Positions 43,909 to 55,869 of a stretch of DNA of 64,000 nt are shown piece after piece (the first letter of the stretch is position 1; every line of letters starts with the position of its first letter). The translations under genes were made by a program, and so were the position numbers. The stretch comes from Ligula intestinalis (lineage: Eukaryota; Platyhelminthes; Cestoda; Diphyllobothriidea; Diphyllobothriidae). The stretch spans positions 88,979,754-89,043,753 of the forward strand of contig JAYGXS010000002.1 in NCBI GenBank assembly GCA_036362985.1, in the 5' to 3' direction. The notes under the pieces are model-generated. The model was not told the origin of the DNA. It ran no database searches and worked only from the letters and a program-made list of their open reading frames with translations.

Positions 43909-46900
43909 CTAAAAAATAAAAAAGCGAAAATGTACGATTGGTGAGTTGGGAAGGGTAAAAGGCTACAGATTTGGTAAAAACTCAACTAAACAAACCACTT
44001 TCAACCACAACAACTCTTACTACTAAAGGCTCGACTAAGAGTTGGCACGTAATTTGTCGGTACAAGCATATTCTGCTGCGTAGCATGAGTTGTGGGTATC
44101 AGCGACTCAAACAGGACATCATTAGCTGCAAGCTGTAAGTCTTCATTTGGCGGCAAAGTGTTCATACTTGACATCATCTGAGGCATCGCTGTTAAGGTGG
44201 ATAGTGGAGCCTGGGATACTTGGAGACCTCCTGGGGCTAGGGCATAGCCGGTGCACTTGTTTGGGCATAGAATAGCAGGATTTGCTGCTAAGTGACATTC
44301 CACACCGGGTACAAAATTGTCCGTTGGTGAACTGACGCTCGCCACGTCCCCCCGACTGCCGATGTCACATTCTGTGGTATAGGACCTATCGTCCGAACAT
44401 ATAACTGGGTCCTCCGCTGGTATAGCCCGTACTTCAGGGGCTGAGTCCGTGCTAGAGACTTTTCTGTATACCCCAAACCCTTCCTCGGTGCATACTGGTG
44501 GTAGAATCGCAGGTTCTTCACAGATGTAGGCAACATGACCACCCTCCGCCATGAGTGGAGTAGTCCATTCTACTTCTGTCGGAGTCAATATGATCTCTGA
44601 AACTGTAGCAGTTTCTTCCAGGTTCTTAACATGGTGAGGCTGCCTGGAGTGTGGCTTCTCTGAACGGCGTCTGGCGTTTGAACCTGATTTGCTTGAAGAC
44701 TTAGCCTTCTTTTTAGATCCACAACTGGTTTGAACTTGTGCATTCGATGGGTCCTTTTTGATGATATCCGTCGCCAGCATTGTTGTACTAGGGCCTATAA
44801 AACAGGTTTTTCGCTCAGTGTGCTTCAACAATAAAATAACTTGAAATGCAACTGGTCACCAAGCCCGTGCGCCATTGAAGGACGGACCGAGCGGTCTTGG
44901 ATGACATCGGTGGACAGTCAGTTGTCGTGAGGCTGGATTACTGACACCTGGATTAAAAAGCTAGCCAGGCCTCTTTCAATAGATACACCCACAGAGGCGT
45001 TTAGAATTTATTTTGCATAGACTGAGCTTTCAAAGATGGTTAATTTATGAACTAGGCTGCTCCGGTTGGACACGGATGAAAATACCCATCCTGCATGATA
45101 GATAGCTATGCGTGACATTCTGGGAGGAGGGGCAGAGTACCTACTTCCATGTCCTAGCCTAGCACCCATAACTCTAACAATAACCCTCAAGACCCCACTA
45201 TTAATTACAGCCCCTCCTGGAATTCAGCGCAAGGTCCTCTGTAATGTTTGGATGGAGGGACTACTTCTAATCTTGCCCTACCGCTGCCCGTTCTAGTTTA
45301 GCTCTGGTGTGGGCNNNNNNNNNNTAACTGCTTGTATCACATATGAACGGTCTTAGATACCCTGTTTCGTCCTGTTCTGAAGTCTCATCGAATCTTAAAG
45401 CACTAAAGTAAAAAAGCAGAAATGTAGTAAGCGGTAATTTGACCAGATTGGAGCTTACATAGCCTGCTGTTCAGCTAACTATTGTCTTGATTTAATTGGT
45501 AGTGCTCAATAGCTCCGCTGGCAGACAACTGCCACTATTGCAGCCAAAGAGTTTTCTCTAACCCCTTAAAAGAACCCTGAGCCTTCAAATATATGAAATA
45601 ACTACTCTTACAGTTAGAGTATCTCACTGCTCCTGGGTAGGTAACTTCTTTGACTTACAGATATTATTCGAAATAATAAACTCCAATAGTATCATTGTTA
45701 GGAGGGTCTAAAACGCGATTCAGAACTCGGGCTGTCCTGAGGGCACTAGAACAAAGGAATCGGGCCGGCTGCCGATAATAATTTGCATCATTTTTGCACA
45801 GAACCCTCTCGCCACAAGCTGCGCTTGAAATTGGCTAACAACAGCAAATTCGATAAACTTGCATTCGGACAAGGCCATTTGTAACTGGATATGAGCCTGA
45901 TGCAGGTAAAAGTAGGCCGCCTCTGCTGCTCCAACCTTGGCTTCCTCCGCTGTACGGTAGTATTTCGGTGTATGACATTGAATCCGCAGGCTGGGAATCG
46001 TGACCTAAAAATATTTAAAACGATTTCTTGCGTCAGAGTTCGCATAAAATTTAGGTGTGGAAGTGAACAACATGTATTCCTCAAAACAGCAGATTCTCGT
46101 TAGCAAGTTCCGAGATGCGACTGGAATATTCCCAAGCAGTTTTCCCTTCCAAGAATCGAAGATGGACGCTTGGCTTTTGTTCACTGCACAAACTTACTGA
46201 ACATGGAAAGTGGATTAACGTTAAATCAGTAACTATAAAGCGTCCACTTATCCAGACCCATCTTTCTATTTCTCCGAGTACTAGTAGAAAGGATTTCAAT
46301 CGTCCGAAGACGTTAGTTAAGAATACAGGAATACCAGTCACCGACCAGCCTCGATCACTGGGCTGAAATGGAGATGAATCTTCTTACTTCAGATTCCAGT
46401 TTCTATTGTCTTTGTCGCTAACATTTTTACATTTCTCTTTTCTTCCTGGTGTAAGTCATGAGTGGAATTTTCACTAGAGCTATCTGGGCATTTATGGTAG
46501 AGATGCTATCTCATGAAATGTTAACTGAAATTATGAAATGTGTTTTTAAACTCGAAAAGATTACTTAGAGAAGGTTATGCAATTAACAGTGGGGTTGTTA
46601 GATTGATAGGCAAGCGGCATAATCTCCAGATACTTCAATCACGTGAGAATGTCGGCTTTCAAGTGAGCTTCATTCCCATTGCCTGGAAGCACTGCATTCG
46701 GTTCTAAAATGGCTGCTTCAGTGGTATGATTTTTCCCGTTTATTGTCGATGAACTTGTCAGTTAAAATATATTTTATGCAGAAGGACATTACCAGCAAAG
46801 ACAGGGGACACTAGGAAGGCCTTTTTTGTCTTGTTAGGCGTCATCGGCTAGCGATACCCAACCCCAGTATGGCCGCAGAAATTGCTGCCACACAGCGATT

Positions 46901-49900
46901 TGAACTCGCGATCTCTCCCATCAGGGCGAATGTTCTAACGGTTGAATTATAAAGGCAATATGGGGGGACGAGTGGGTCCTCTGACAGATCGGTTTACGCG
47001 TCTATGCCACTGTATATTCCCGATCTAATACCAGCTAGACCACGAGCTCGTAGCTCAACCGTTCGGACGTTCGCCCTGACGGGAGAGATCACGAGTTCAA
47101 ATCTCGGTGTGGCAGCAATTTCAGCGGCCATGCTGGGGTTGGGTATCGCTAGCCGATGACGCCTAACAAGGCAGAAAAGGCCTTCCTAGTGTCCCCCGTC
47201 TTTGCTGGTAATTTCCTTCTGCCTATATCCTAGCCGCCTCGCGGTGGAGGTTCGAGAGAGAGAGCTCTAAAGGCCATATGAGGGACAAGTGGGTCATCTG
47301 ACAGATCGTTGTACGCGTCTATGCCACAATATATTTTATATAAAATATGCATAAAGCTATTTCATCAGACGCCCATTTGGCAGCAAATTACTTCGTCATG
47401 TTTTATCATCAGAGAAAGTATATCGTTCTGTTTCACAAAACTCAATGAACCCGAATCACCACCACAATGGCAGTTAGGGTTTCTGAACTAAATTTGCATA
47501 AATTTTACCTAAGAAAAATCAAATAAGGACACTGTTGTTCACACACTTCTTGACGACATTAGGAAGACGCCCTGAATTTTTCATAAAATTTCGCAATAAA
47601 TAAGGACCATGTTGTATTCATGTTGTATAATCAGCCTTAATAACTTGATAAATGTGGTATTTTATGAATGGACGTTTCACCGTCTTAAAAAATCACGTAA
47701 TTGGAAGTTTTTTTTCAAAGCCGAAAAACATCCTTTCTCCAAGTTTTGAATTTGAAGACGATGTCACTTCCTACCCAACGAGTGAAAATAATAGCATTAT
47801 AACTGCATGTTTCATATTTGTTTTTATCAGGCAGTTTGAAGCATATAAATTTATTAGACATTTTACGGTGTAGTTCTGGAAGCTGTTCGGAAAGAATCTC
47901 TCCTAAAAGCCGGCATCCCCATGTTAATTAAATAGCTGGGGAGTGTGCTGCATGATAACTGATATTATAATGCCACTCAAGTAACCTTTTCGAATCGAAA
48001 ACAAAATTTCAACGTTTAGGTAGCACAATTCCACGCCTTCGAAAATTTATAGTCAGAGGAGAGGGCGTTTTGACCACTTCTCCTTCTCTATCTACACACA
48101 TACCTGGGATGTGAAAATTAGTCTCAATTCGTGAAAAATGTGTTTTAAGATGCGGCTATTATAACCCCTTTTAGCGTATAAGTGTAAAAGTTAACTTCGT
48201 GGGATGCACACTGGTCATCCGGTGTCTATGTCATCAGATATGACTAACTGACCTGACCAATGTAGAGAGAGACTTTGCCACCGCTGCCAAATTCAATCAT
48301 GTCCACCGGTAGTGCCGCATATACAGGCGGCTCGAGACCATTGCGCTGACAGATATCCTCTAGGAGCTAAAAAAATATGCGGAGGTGAAAATAGGGCACA
48401 TGAGAACACCACTGACGTCGGTAGTGACTGCGGAACGGAAGAGGTGTGATTAGGAAGGACGGAGTCGTTGGGAATGAGTTAGGGTGCAGTCCTGTTGCCA
48501 CGCATGCAGCTAGAGCACTTGCTTGTAGCACAAAACACAGTACGAATAGACACGTTAAAAGCAATAGAATCAGCGCAGGCAAGACGTGCACACCAAATCT
48601 GGACGAACCTCGCAATAAACCAAAGGATTGAACTGATGTTGTTGGAGTTTCTGCCAGGAAGGAACGGTGAGAGTGGGGTGGGACGAGGGAGGAGTATTTA
48701 GAATGGATTGGGTGAAACAGACTCACCATGATATGAAAAAAATCAGTATTTGTGCAATCAGAAAGCAACTATGCTGGTCACCGGGAAGACCGTTTAAGTT
48801 AGCAAAATTTGTGGTGTATAGGAGGTGTGCATCAGTCTGTGTATGTGCTAGTTCAGTTGTCGTATAATTTCCGGTGGTATATTAGCGAAACAGAGCAAAC
48901 CAGTCGGTACCATAAGCTTCACTATCTTCGACCGCAATGCGTATAGTGTGAGTATGTCCAGACTAGAGGAAAGGCTTGCATTGTAAAATAAATATACACA
49001 AAAGCACAGTAGCCTTGCTGATCGGAAAGTTTAAGATCTTTCAAGTAATGATTGAAAATCGATCCTTGGAAAGCGGGGAACAATCGGGTCGGCTCACATA
49101 TCTGATTGGTCAATCAAGGATACTACCCGTCTGTAACCGTTGATTTGGTGGGGTACAGGGCGGAAAACTCACGTAGTGCCAGAGTAACGTCCGTATGTCT
49201 TGCATCTACATGAAGCTTTTCAATATGATAGAAAATGTTTTCAATGATGCATGAAGTAAATTGTCTTTTCGCCCACTCTGGTTGAATACAACAAAAATTC
49301 AAGCATCTGATTGTTAATATTGGGTCTTCGTATGTCGTGCCTCAAACTGGCGCCCTCAATGTGCATTATCCACTTGTCTCCTAGCTTATGTGGCAACGAG
49401 ATATCAAGATATCAATGGAAGGACAGTTTAAAATCCGCAAAATTTGTTGGATCCATAAAATTTCGGGAGCGCTCATCAATTGCAAGCAGGAAAACTGATA
49501 CCCTCGTTCCTTCATTACGGAACACTTGCTGGACACGGGTCATTCTGTGGACCCTAAAACTTCATTCCGAGTTCTTGTTCGAGCACGAACATTTCGTATT
49601 TTGTTCTACCTGGAAGCAGCCTATATAAGATGCTCTAAACCTGACCTATATAAACATTTGGAGCGTGTGATTAACCTAGCCTTGCCCTGGTAACAACCGG
49701 CTCCCAGATTTAACCACTCCTCTGCCCTTTTTTCTCGTAGCTCATTTTCCTCTGTTTCTCCTTCCACCTTGTTTTAACCTTCATACTTTACCAATAAGCC
49801 TTAATGACTATGACCTGTGACCTTTCTGTACCAATTCAATTTCGTATTTTTCTCATTCGTTACTGTTTAACGCATTGGAGTAGCTGCAACTGATGAGTGC

Positions 49901-52900
49901 TCCCGAAATTTTATGGATCCAATAAATTTTGCAGTTTTCGCAATATATCAATTCGTACCAGGGAAACTTTGTTTCAGATTTAAGTTGCAAATCCAGCTAA
50001 TATATATATATATATATATCAGCCTGCTGGCATAGTGGAAAGTTTATTTGGTCAGTTTTTCATCTTCAAGAGCTAAATATGAGGCACTTCAGTTTGACAA
50101 TTTGACATAGTGTCGCCGTGTGATGTGTCATATTTGCGCGCCAAACGAAACTTCTTGCCTGGAGGCGCTAACTAAGCCGCCTTTACCCTTTTGTGAGCTC
50201 CGAAATTTAAAAATGTTAGATGTACTTAGAAATTTCCCAGGCCTTAAGATTCATAAAATCTGATATTTCTCATTGGTTATAGACGAATTAGTATTCCCAT
50301 GGACAAAGGGAACAATGCAATCCTCTCGTTCCCTCCCTAGCCAAGAGCTTCTTATTTTCTGGTATACACACAAGGTTTGGAGAACGTTTTAACAGACAAT
50401 ACATGGAGGAAAGTAAATGCATGGAAATAGAAGTTATAGTAAACTCTTTGAACTCACTTCTACCGGATGCTTTCTCTCCCTCTGTGCAGCTGCGCTCCTA
50501 CCGCCGGCCGCGTTCCGCCGGCCAGATCTTGAGGATCCCAGTCGGAAACTGCTGGAACTGAAAATTTAACAAAAATAAGCAGTCTTTAGAATTGGAAAAA
50601 ATACTGGCAGACACTGAACCCGGCGGTTCCGATTTCGCAAATGCATTCAATGCTTGTTTTAGTTGCAAAACCTAGTGACACTAGTTGGGCGGTCTTCGTG
50701 GTCACGTTCGCGTTCTGTGGACAATGAAGCTCTGAAAAATAATTGTAAAAAGGACGGATACCAAGCTTCACCAAAAGGGCTAGTATGCGGCATTTTATAG
50801 GTCTCCGTTCTCTTATTTATGTACAGGGCTTTTGTTAAAAAAGATGCACAAGTTTTGGTACAAATTACTCAAAATGGCCTCCAAACACAGGCGCAAAAAC
50901 GCGCCGCTCAGGTAATAAAGATGGCTCTGTACCGAATTCCAGAGAGGGTGACTATTTCCGTTTCCTTACCCTAACATAAGCCCAAACTGTGGCTCTAATC
51001 TGCCTTCCAACCCTAACTAACCTTAGCGCTAGCCTTAACTCTAACCATTTGTTCCATGAAATTGGGCGTAAAGAAACCTAGACTGGGGATTTTTTCTCTC
51101 CTCTTATCCTGTTTAGAGAGCCTTATAAGTCATACGTATCCAAGTGTTATTTGGTTTGCTTGAAAATACTTGAAGTCCACTAATGAGAGTTCTGGAGGGT
51201 CAAGGAAATCATCGTCACACCGAAACAACATCTATTCGTTCTCGTTATCTTAAAATAAGAGGCGATTCCCGAGGGGTGTTCTCACAAAGAAAAAAGAACA
51301 ATAGAAACAGTAACTTAGGCACTTATAATTTTTTAACCATCTTAAACTAATTATGACGGTACAAGAGTATTACAATCACATCCTGTGGGACAGTGTCATC
51401 AAGAGAAGAGGAGGGTAATTGGGATTTTGCCAACCAGGAAGTCGAAGGTTTCTGACCATACTTAGTGGTGGGATAAATTTCAATTCAAGAACTCAACTTT
51501 CGTGCAATGGGGTTTAGGATCAGGATTATGTTAATTGTTATGGTTTGGGTTCGTGTTAACTGAACGATATATAAATATATGGGCTTCGCCGTTCTGGTAG
51601 AGGAACAATTAAGTTCCGCTTCGCTTAGGATCTTGCATTTCGAGTCCGCGTAGGCAGTCACATAGCGACTATGAAGATATGAGTTAGAGTTTATTTCTTG
51701 GTCACGCTTAGGGCTAAGACATGGAGATATGTACTCCTCCTGGAATTTATTACAAGGCCACCTATTTTAAGTGGTCGAGTCATCCCTATTCCCGTGCTTA
51801 GGCAGCCCTATAGGTCATCCTTAAAATATGTGCAGCTATAGCTGGTTAAAATAGGCTGATCTGTTTAGTTAACCAACAGCAGAATGAGCACAGAATTTGC
51901 TTCTTAAAATCATTCGCGTTATGACCATAGGAACAGCCATGCTTGCCTACCCTGTTGCCGCCACCAGTCCATACGTCAACACCAGGTCAGGAGAAAAAAA
52001 CAACTTTGTTAACTTTGGACTACGCCAGGAGCCAAATAATCAGTAACTACGGTTTTAGGACAACGAGCATTTACTCGGGTCTAGTGCGCAGCTGATTTCA
52101 TGACGGAACACAGACGCCCTGTTTAAAATCTTTCCCACGTATTGATTACTTGCCCCTACAATAATGTCTGTAGGGATGCTGGGTCGATCTCCTTTAGATT
52201 TTATTTTGATTTGGTCAGATCGGCGATCTTGCCCAAAAGTGTTACTCAGTCCAGTCTTTAGAATTAATGAGTTTGATCAGCACCCCAAAATACTGGACGG
52301 AATTACTGCTAACCGACTCGATTCGATGCTTGTCTTACCTATTATCTGACTAACCCTGCATTTCAGGTTCGAATAGCAAGTAAAGTAAATAAATTTATTG
52401 AGTTCAGGCCAGCGGTGCCACTGGTAAATCTTCTTCGCCTGGTTAAACGTGAAAATAATGTTATGCTCAAGAAATCGGTGTTTATACATTAGTAAAATAA
52501 GGCAATGCATTTAGAAGGGTCGTAGAAGGACAACTGTAGTTGCTGAAGTTACTACTAGTCGACCAGAATATCGACTACCAACTGTCGAGTAGGACTTCAT
52601 TGCATAGATTGCATTTGCTTGGTGGAGGCAACAGTTCGAAAAAAACGACTCTAGTTTTCAACGCAATTCGATACACAGAGTAATGCTTACCTCGAATTCG
52701 GGAGCAACAACTGGCCAACATTTGATACAGCATCGTTGGCCATAGGAGGAAGAATGAACGGGGCACCTGGCGCGGAGCCGGCAAACATGGCCGTTGCAGG
52801 GTCAAGAAATAGGTTGCCGGCATTTGTTAGGTCATTGTTGAAACTCCAGTCCATAAGCTGTTTGCTCGATCGGGATGACTGGGGTCGAACCGGGTCACCT

Positions 52901-55869
52901 TTGTCCGCCGGCTTGGCCCAGGTCACCTCAATAATTGATCCGTCGATGTTGGTGCCTTGAATAAGATAAACGTCAGGTACTATTAATGGCTTATTTATTT
53001 CCATCCTATAAAACAGTCAGACTTTGTGTTTGGGGGCAGAATCTCCATCTGTATAAGTCAGTGGTTTCCTCCATATCTAGTTTATCTGTCTACTGGCGAA
53101 TATAGGATTTTGCTCTCCGAAGTTAGGTATTACAACCCAAAACTTCTTTAAAAACGCAAAATATGTAGTCCGGACAAGACACAGGTTCCAGTTGCGTACT
53201 TCTAAGCCTCGATTGTCATCACCATGCCAGCAAAAAGAACTATTACACTTCATCGTGTTGACAATTTTACGTGTCCGTCTTTTTAGTTAAATAATTTGAT
53301 ATGGGAAAAACAATGAACGCTAAGATAAGATAACTAATTGAAACAATCACATGTTGTTTTAAGGATAATTTTTCCCCTGAAAATGAAAATGCGTCGTACG
53401 CAGGACAAACCTTTTGTGCTAACATTACCCAGACCAGATCAAAGGACTCTGTTAATCGTCTGTGCGTTTAAGGGGTTGGAAAGCACAGACAAGGGACAGT
53501 TGGAACTCACAAGACCGCGAGAAAAGAGAGCAAACATAGTTGAGCGGACTACTTTCCGATTTTGTACTGGGTAGTTTGCCCCCAGCGCGTTTTCTGACTG
53601 CGTACTTGCCATGTTCCCCATAACCTTCCAGTATAAATGCTCTAAGGTCTGTTGGCAGTATAGCTACATCAATCTGCAAAGAATTTTATATTAACCGAAT
53701 TATCGGTACTTAAGACAAAAGAAGAGCCTCGCATGCTTCTCCCCCTGTAATACCAGTACCTCATTGCGACGTCGTGAATACAGTATTTAGCCGGCAGGCG
53801 ATTTTCTCGACCCTGCCCAGGATAGCCAGGGCACATAGCCTCGAGTGTTTATTGGTTCTCTTCACGCCGCATGGGTAGGAAAAGCGCGTTAACGCGAGTG
53901 AGGGAAGCGAGGATAACCAATCAGACCTTACTTATAATTAGCTTTCCCCATGCCTCTACTTGGTTCGGAAGTTCAAGTCCCGGGAGGGGTAGAAGGTGGA
54001 GTGACTCCGGGTCACATTGAGCCGTCAGTGAAAACCTAAGTGTAAACGTGACCTTTACAGCTAAACTGTTAAAAAAACGATGAATTCCAGCCCTGCAGAG
54101 AGAATGACACCAAAGAGTCTGTAAGCCACTTGATGGTTCTAGAAAATCTTGACCGTACTAACTTAATTTATTAATAAAAGCATCGATTCAGACCTTGTCG
54201 TCCCCTCTTATCGCCTAAGATATTAATGGTGCACAGTAGAAACAGTTAGGTAGGAATTACGTGCGCGAGGGGTATGTATCCTCATTAACGCTTAGGTAAA
54301 AGGTCTGGGATTCTTCAGACACCTCTTGAGCTTTTCCGATCGTAAGTACTATTCATAAAATGATAAAAGAAAAATGCTTAGCATTGTTATGAACTCCTAG
54401 GACAGAAAGGAAAACCGCAAAGTCATATGACTCGTTATAATTGGTAACGAACCGCTGAGAGCTTCCATACAGCGCTTCGCAATGTCGCGTTCTTTGAAGT
54501 GGATGAATGCGTAGTCACTTATTTTCTTTACACGTTCAATGCTTTGGGGATCACTGCCGGCAGCCTCTAGGAAGATCTCCCGAAGACGCTCTTCGGAGGT
54601 ACTCAGCATCAGGTTTCTCACGTACAATATTTTTACCTTAAGTTTATCAGAATATAAAGGTCAAGTTACAAAGTATGCAGATATTTATCAAAAACATTAA
54701 ATACTTGCTAATTCTGATGTAATTAACACATCTGGAGAGAATAATTAGACCCTAACTAAAAGAACAAAAAAGAAACCATTATTTTCATCTAAATTCGATT
54801 AAAACAATGCGGTAACCGTTCGGTCGTTGATAATTGCAGGTGATTTACTAGGCATTGCCGAGCATGCAAGCCAATAGGAGGAAGTCCGAGTCATTATTTT
54901 TTGCTTTAAATTGCGATACGATCACTGTAAAATGTACGTAAACAAGTTTTTGCTCATAAAATTGCTTGCTTTAAGGCCTAAGATTGAGTTTTTGAATGTG
55001 AAAAGCATTGAACACAACTCAATTATATAAGAACAGAGCAAATGTTCACTGACCTTTGACATGATGTCCTCGTTGACTTCTCTTTCGGGTTCGGCCCAGT
55101 CCACGGCAATTTGCTGTCCCCATAATTGTATCCGTCCCGGAATAAGTTTTCTTCTGGCCATTGCAGCGGCTTTGTGACTCTCATATTCAACAAAAGCAAA
55201 TCCACGGTTTTTTGTTTTATCTGTAACGCTAGGATAAGAGATGACATCTTTCACCCCATCCGTGACTTTCTGCATCTCTGCCAAGATCTCGCTGCGTGTT
55301 TTATTTTTTGGGATTCCACCAACGAAAAGTCGACAATTATCAACGCTGAGGCACACACCTATTGTCTTTCCCTTACGAATTTCATAATTGTTCAATTCGT
55401 CTACGGCTCTTTTAGTATCTTCACGATTAGTATACACACAAAATCCGTAACCACGATTGGTGCCGTTGAATTCTATCATCAAACGAAACATGTAGATTGG
55501 TCCAATCTTTTCAAAAATAGGAATGAGTTCATCCTCGAAGCAGTCTCGAGGAATTTTTCCGATGAAAACCTCACATCCCCGCTGTGGAGTTTCCCCAGTC
55601 CAGTCTGGTGGAGGACCGTAGCGTCGCTGGCCATGTTCCTGAGAAATTGTATACTTTGTTCTTGCTAATAATTTAGCAATCCCTTCTTCTGCCGAAAGTG
55701 CGGCTGCATTCTGATTGTCCTGCTTGCTCGCCATCGAATTGTTCGAAAGTATGGTCGAGCTGTCGTAGCTCATGTTCGTCTGCCCAAAGCTGTTTGACAT
55801 GCTGCTGGTTGCGCTCTGTGGCAGCGAATAAGATTCGGCCTTAGGTTGACTTCCATCATAACACAACAT
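43097..55869 (-). CDS. A1CF-like: RNA-binding protein of the A1CF/RBM46/RBM47 family (multi-exon gene)
   Basis: Eight coding exons on the minus strand: 55869-55054, 54636-54453, 52955-52691, 50557-50458, 48366-48253, 46004 to an unresolved end at or after 45720, 44794-44021 and 43908-43097. Phases agree at every junction except exon 6 to 7. Three RRMs with the [27 protein letters not shown] and [12 protein letters not shown] signatures, preceded by the NURR-like helical domain ([22 protein letters not shown]), are typical of the hnRNP R/Q-A1CF group; the C-terminal dsRNA-binding-like domain ([16 protein letters not shown]) narrows it to A1CF/RBM46/RBM47. These proteins bind AU-rich mRNA elements, and vertebrate members serve as APOBEC1 cofactors. 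The last two exons add about 530 Ser/Pro/Asn/Leu-rich, probably disordered, residues not known to me in vertebrate members. Alternative: SYNCRIP-like, but that family lacks the dsRBD. Confidence 0.9.
44021..44794 (-). CDS. A1CF-like: A1CF/RBM-like exon 7: disordered tail, part 1
   Basis: Acceptor TTTTATAG|, donor AGTA|GTAAGA. The 258 codons include a basic Ser/Lys patch ([19 protein letters not shown]) and long Ser/Thr/Pro-rich sequence with no domain. Membership in this gene is inferred from strand, spacing, compatible phase into exon 8 and absence of another start. Confidence 0.65.
45720..46004 (-). CDS. A1CF-like: A1CF/RBM-like exon 6: second half of the dsRNA-binding-like domain (3' end unresolved)
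   Basis: Acceptor ATTTTTAG| then [20 protein letters not shown] and [18 protein letters not shown], the last strand and helix of the domain. The frame is open to TGA at 45722-45720. Exon 7 needs a phase-1 donor; the only late candidate is T|GTGCAA near 45810, which is weak. Either that site is used, an exon is missing (a 10-N gap lies at 45315), or a short isoform ends at the TGA. Confidence 0.75.
   Translation of the reverse strand, partial: VTIPSLRIQCHTPKYYRTAEEAKVGAAEAAYFYLHQAHIQLQMALSECKFIEFAVVSQFQAQLVARGFCAKMMQIIIGSRPDSFVLVPSGQPEF
46778..46950 (-). repeat. tRNA-derived SINE-like repeat, copy 1 (intron 5)
   Basis: On the minus strand: tRNA-like head with box B GCGAGTTCAAATCGC, then GTGGCAGCAATTTC, GGGGTTGGGTATCGCTAGCC and GATGACGCCTAACAAG, ending TTTGCTGGTAATGTCCTTCT. 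It is the reverse complement of copy 2 at roughly 85 percent by eye. Confidence 0.75.
47041..47223 (+). repeat. tRNA-derived SINE-like repeat, copy 2 (intron 5)
   Basis: The head reads GCTCGTAGCTCAACCGTTCG (degenerate box A) and GAGTTCAAATCTCGG (box B), and the body is as in copy 1. About 66 bp at 46951-47016 and 47270-47335 (GACAGATCGGTTTACGCGTC and GACAGATCGTTGTACGCGTC) are direct repeats flanking this copy. Confidence 0.75.
48253..48366 (-). CDS. A1CF-like: A1CF/RBM-like exon 5: first half of the dsRNA-binding-like domain
   Basis: Acceptor TTTTTTTAG|, donor CAG|GTCAGT. The 38 codons begin [19 protein letters not shown] and end KVSLYIGQ. This matches helix 1 and the first strands of the DND1/A1CF-type C-terminal domain (LLEEICQKNxWGxPVYxL). 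Phase 0 on both sides. Confidence 0.88.
49435..49485 (-). ncRNA. Inverted, mutated hammerhead-like motif
   Basis: This is the reverse complement of the motif at 49884-49934: TTGATGA in place of CTGATGA, stem II GCGCTCCC, GAAA, and stem I TTGCAA/TTGCGG with two wobbles. The core C to T change should abolish cleavage. It lies at the 5' end of the Penelope-like remnant. Confidence 0.55.
49499..49693 (+). pseudogene. Penelope-like element, C-terminal end of the GIY-YIG endonuclease domain
   Basis: In the frame ending at TAA 49691-49693 the translation reads [33 protein letters not shown] and [18 protein letters not shown]. The H...DTGH, F.VL.R...R.L.YLEA.AI...KP.L and terminal LPW pattern is that of Penelope-like retroelements. 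The RT and most of the endonuclease are missing (5' truncated). It is antisense to the host gene, inside intron 4. Confidence 0.8.
49884..49934 (+). ncRNA. Type I hammerhead-ribozyme-like motif of the Penelope-like element
   Basis: Elements in order: stem I CTGCAA (49884-49889), core CTGATGA (49890-49896), stem II region GTGCTCCC (49897-49904), GAAA (49905-49908), stem III TTT paired with AAA (49909-49911 / 49924-49926) plus the A49908-T49927 pair, cleavage triplet ATT (49926-49928), stem I TTGCAG (49929-49934), perfectly complementary. Stem II has only one Watson-Crick pair, so activity is doubtful. Penelope-like elements are known to carry minimal hammerheads in their terminal repeats. Confidence 0.6.
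49998..50019. repeat. (TA)n microsatellite
   Basis: About ten TA units, in intron 4. Confidence 0.9.
50458..50557 (-). CDS. A1CF-like: A1CF/RBM-like exon 4: Arg-rich linker
   Basis: Acceptor TTTTCAG|, donor GAA|GTGAGT. It encodes [20 protein letters not shown] and a further 14 residues ending KHPVE. It has no family motif, but phases (2 in, 0 out) fit both neighbours. Confidence 0.7.
52691..52955 (-). CDS. A1CF-like: A1CF/RBM-like exon 3: end of RRM3 and linker
   Basis: After ATTCAAG| it encodes [20 protein letters not shown], the last strand of RRM3 (family: DGSPIEVTLAKP), then a linker with hydrophobic and Pro residues. The donor GAG|GTAAGC is strong. Confidence 0.9.
54453..54636 (-). CDS. 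A1CF-like: A1CF/RBM-like exon 2: RRM3
   Basis: The acceptor is ACTTAAG|GTAAAAATA. It encodes [18 protein letters not shown] and [20 protein letters not shown]2 and RNP1 of RRM3. The donor G|GTTCGT (54452) is weak but the phase-1 junction to exon 3 rebuilds a Gly codon and the family sequence. Confidence 0.88.
55054..55869 (-). CDS. A1CF-like: A1CF/RBM-like exon 1: N-terminal domain, RRM1, RRM2
   Basis: It starts at ATG 55869-55867 (reading [12 protein letters not shown]) and runs 272 codons to EDIMSK at a GTCAGT donor (55053-55048), phase 0. It holds the helical N-terminal domain, RRM1 ([20 protein letters not shown]) and RRM2 ([19 protein letters not shown]). An upstream non-coding exon is possible. 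Confidence 0.9.

Noticed and set aside
55126..55668. 180-codon plus-strand ORF
   Set aside because: It is antisense to the RRM1-RRM2 exon of the A1CF/RBM-like gene.
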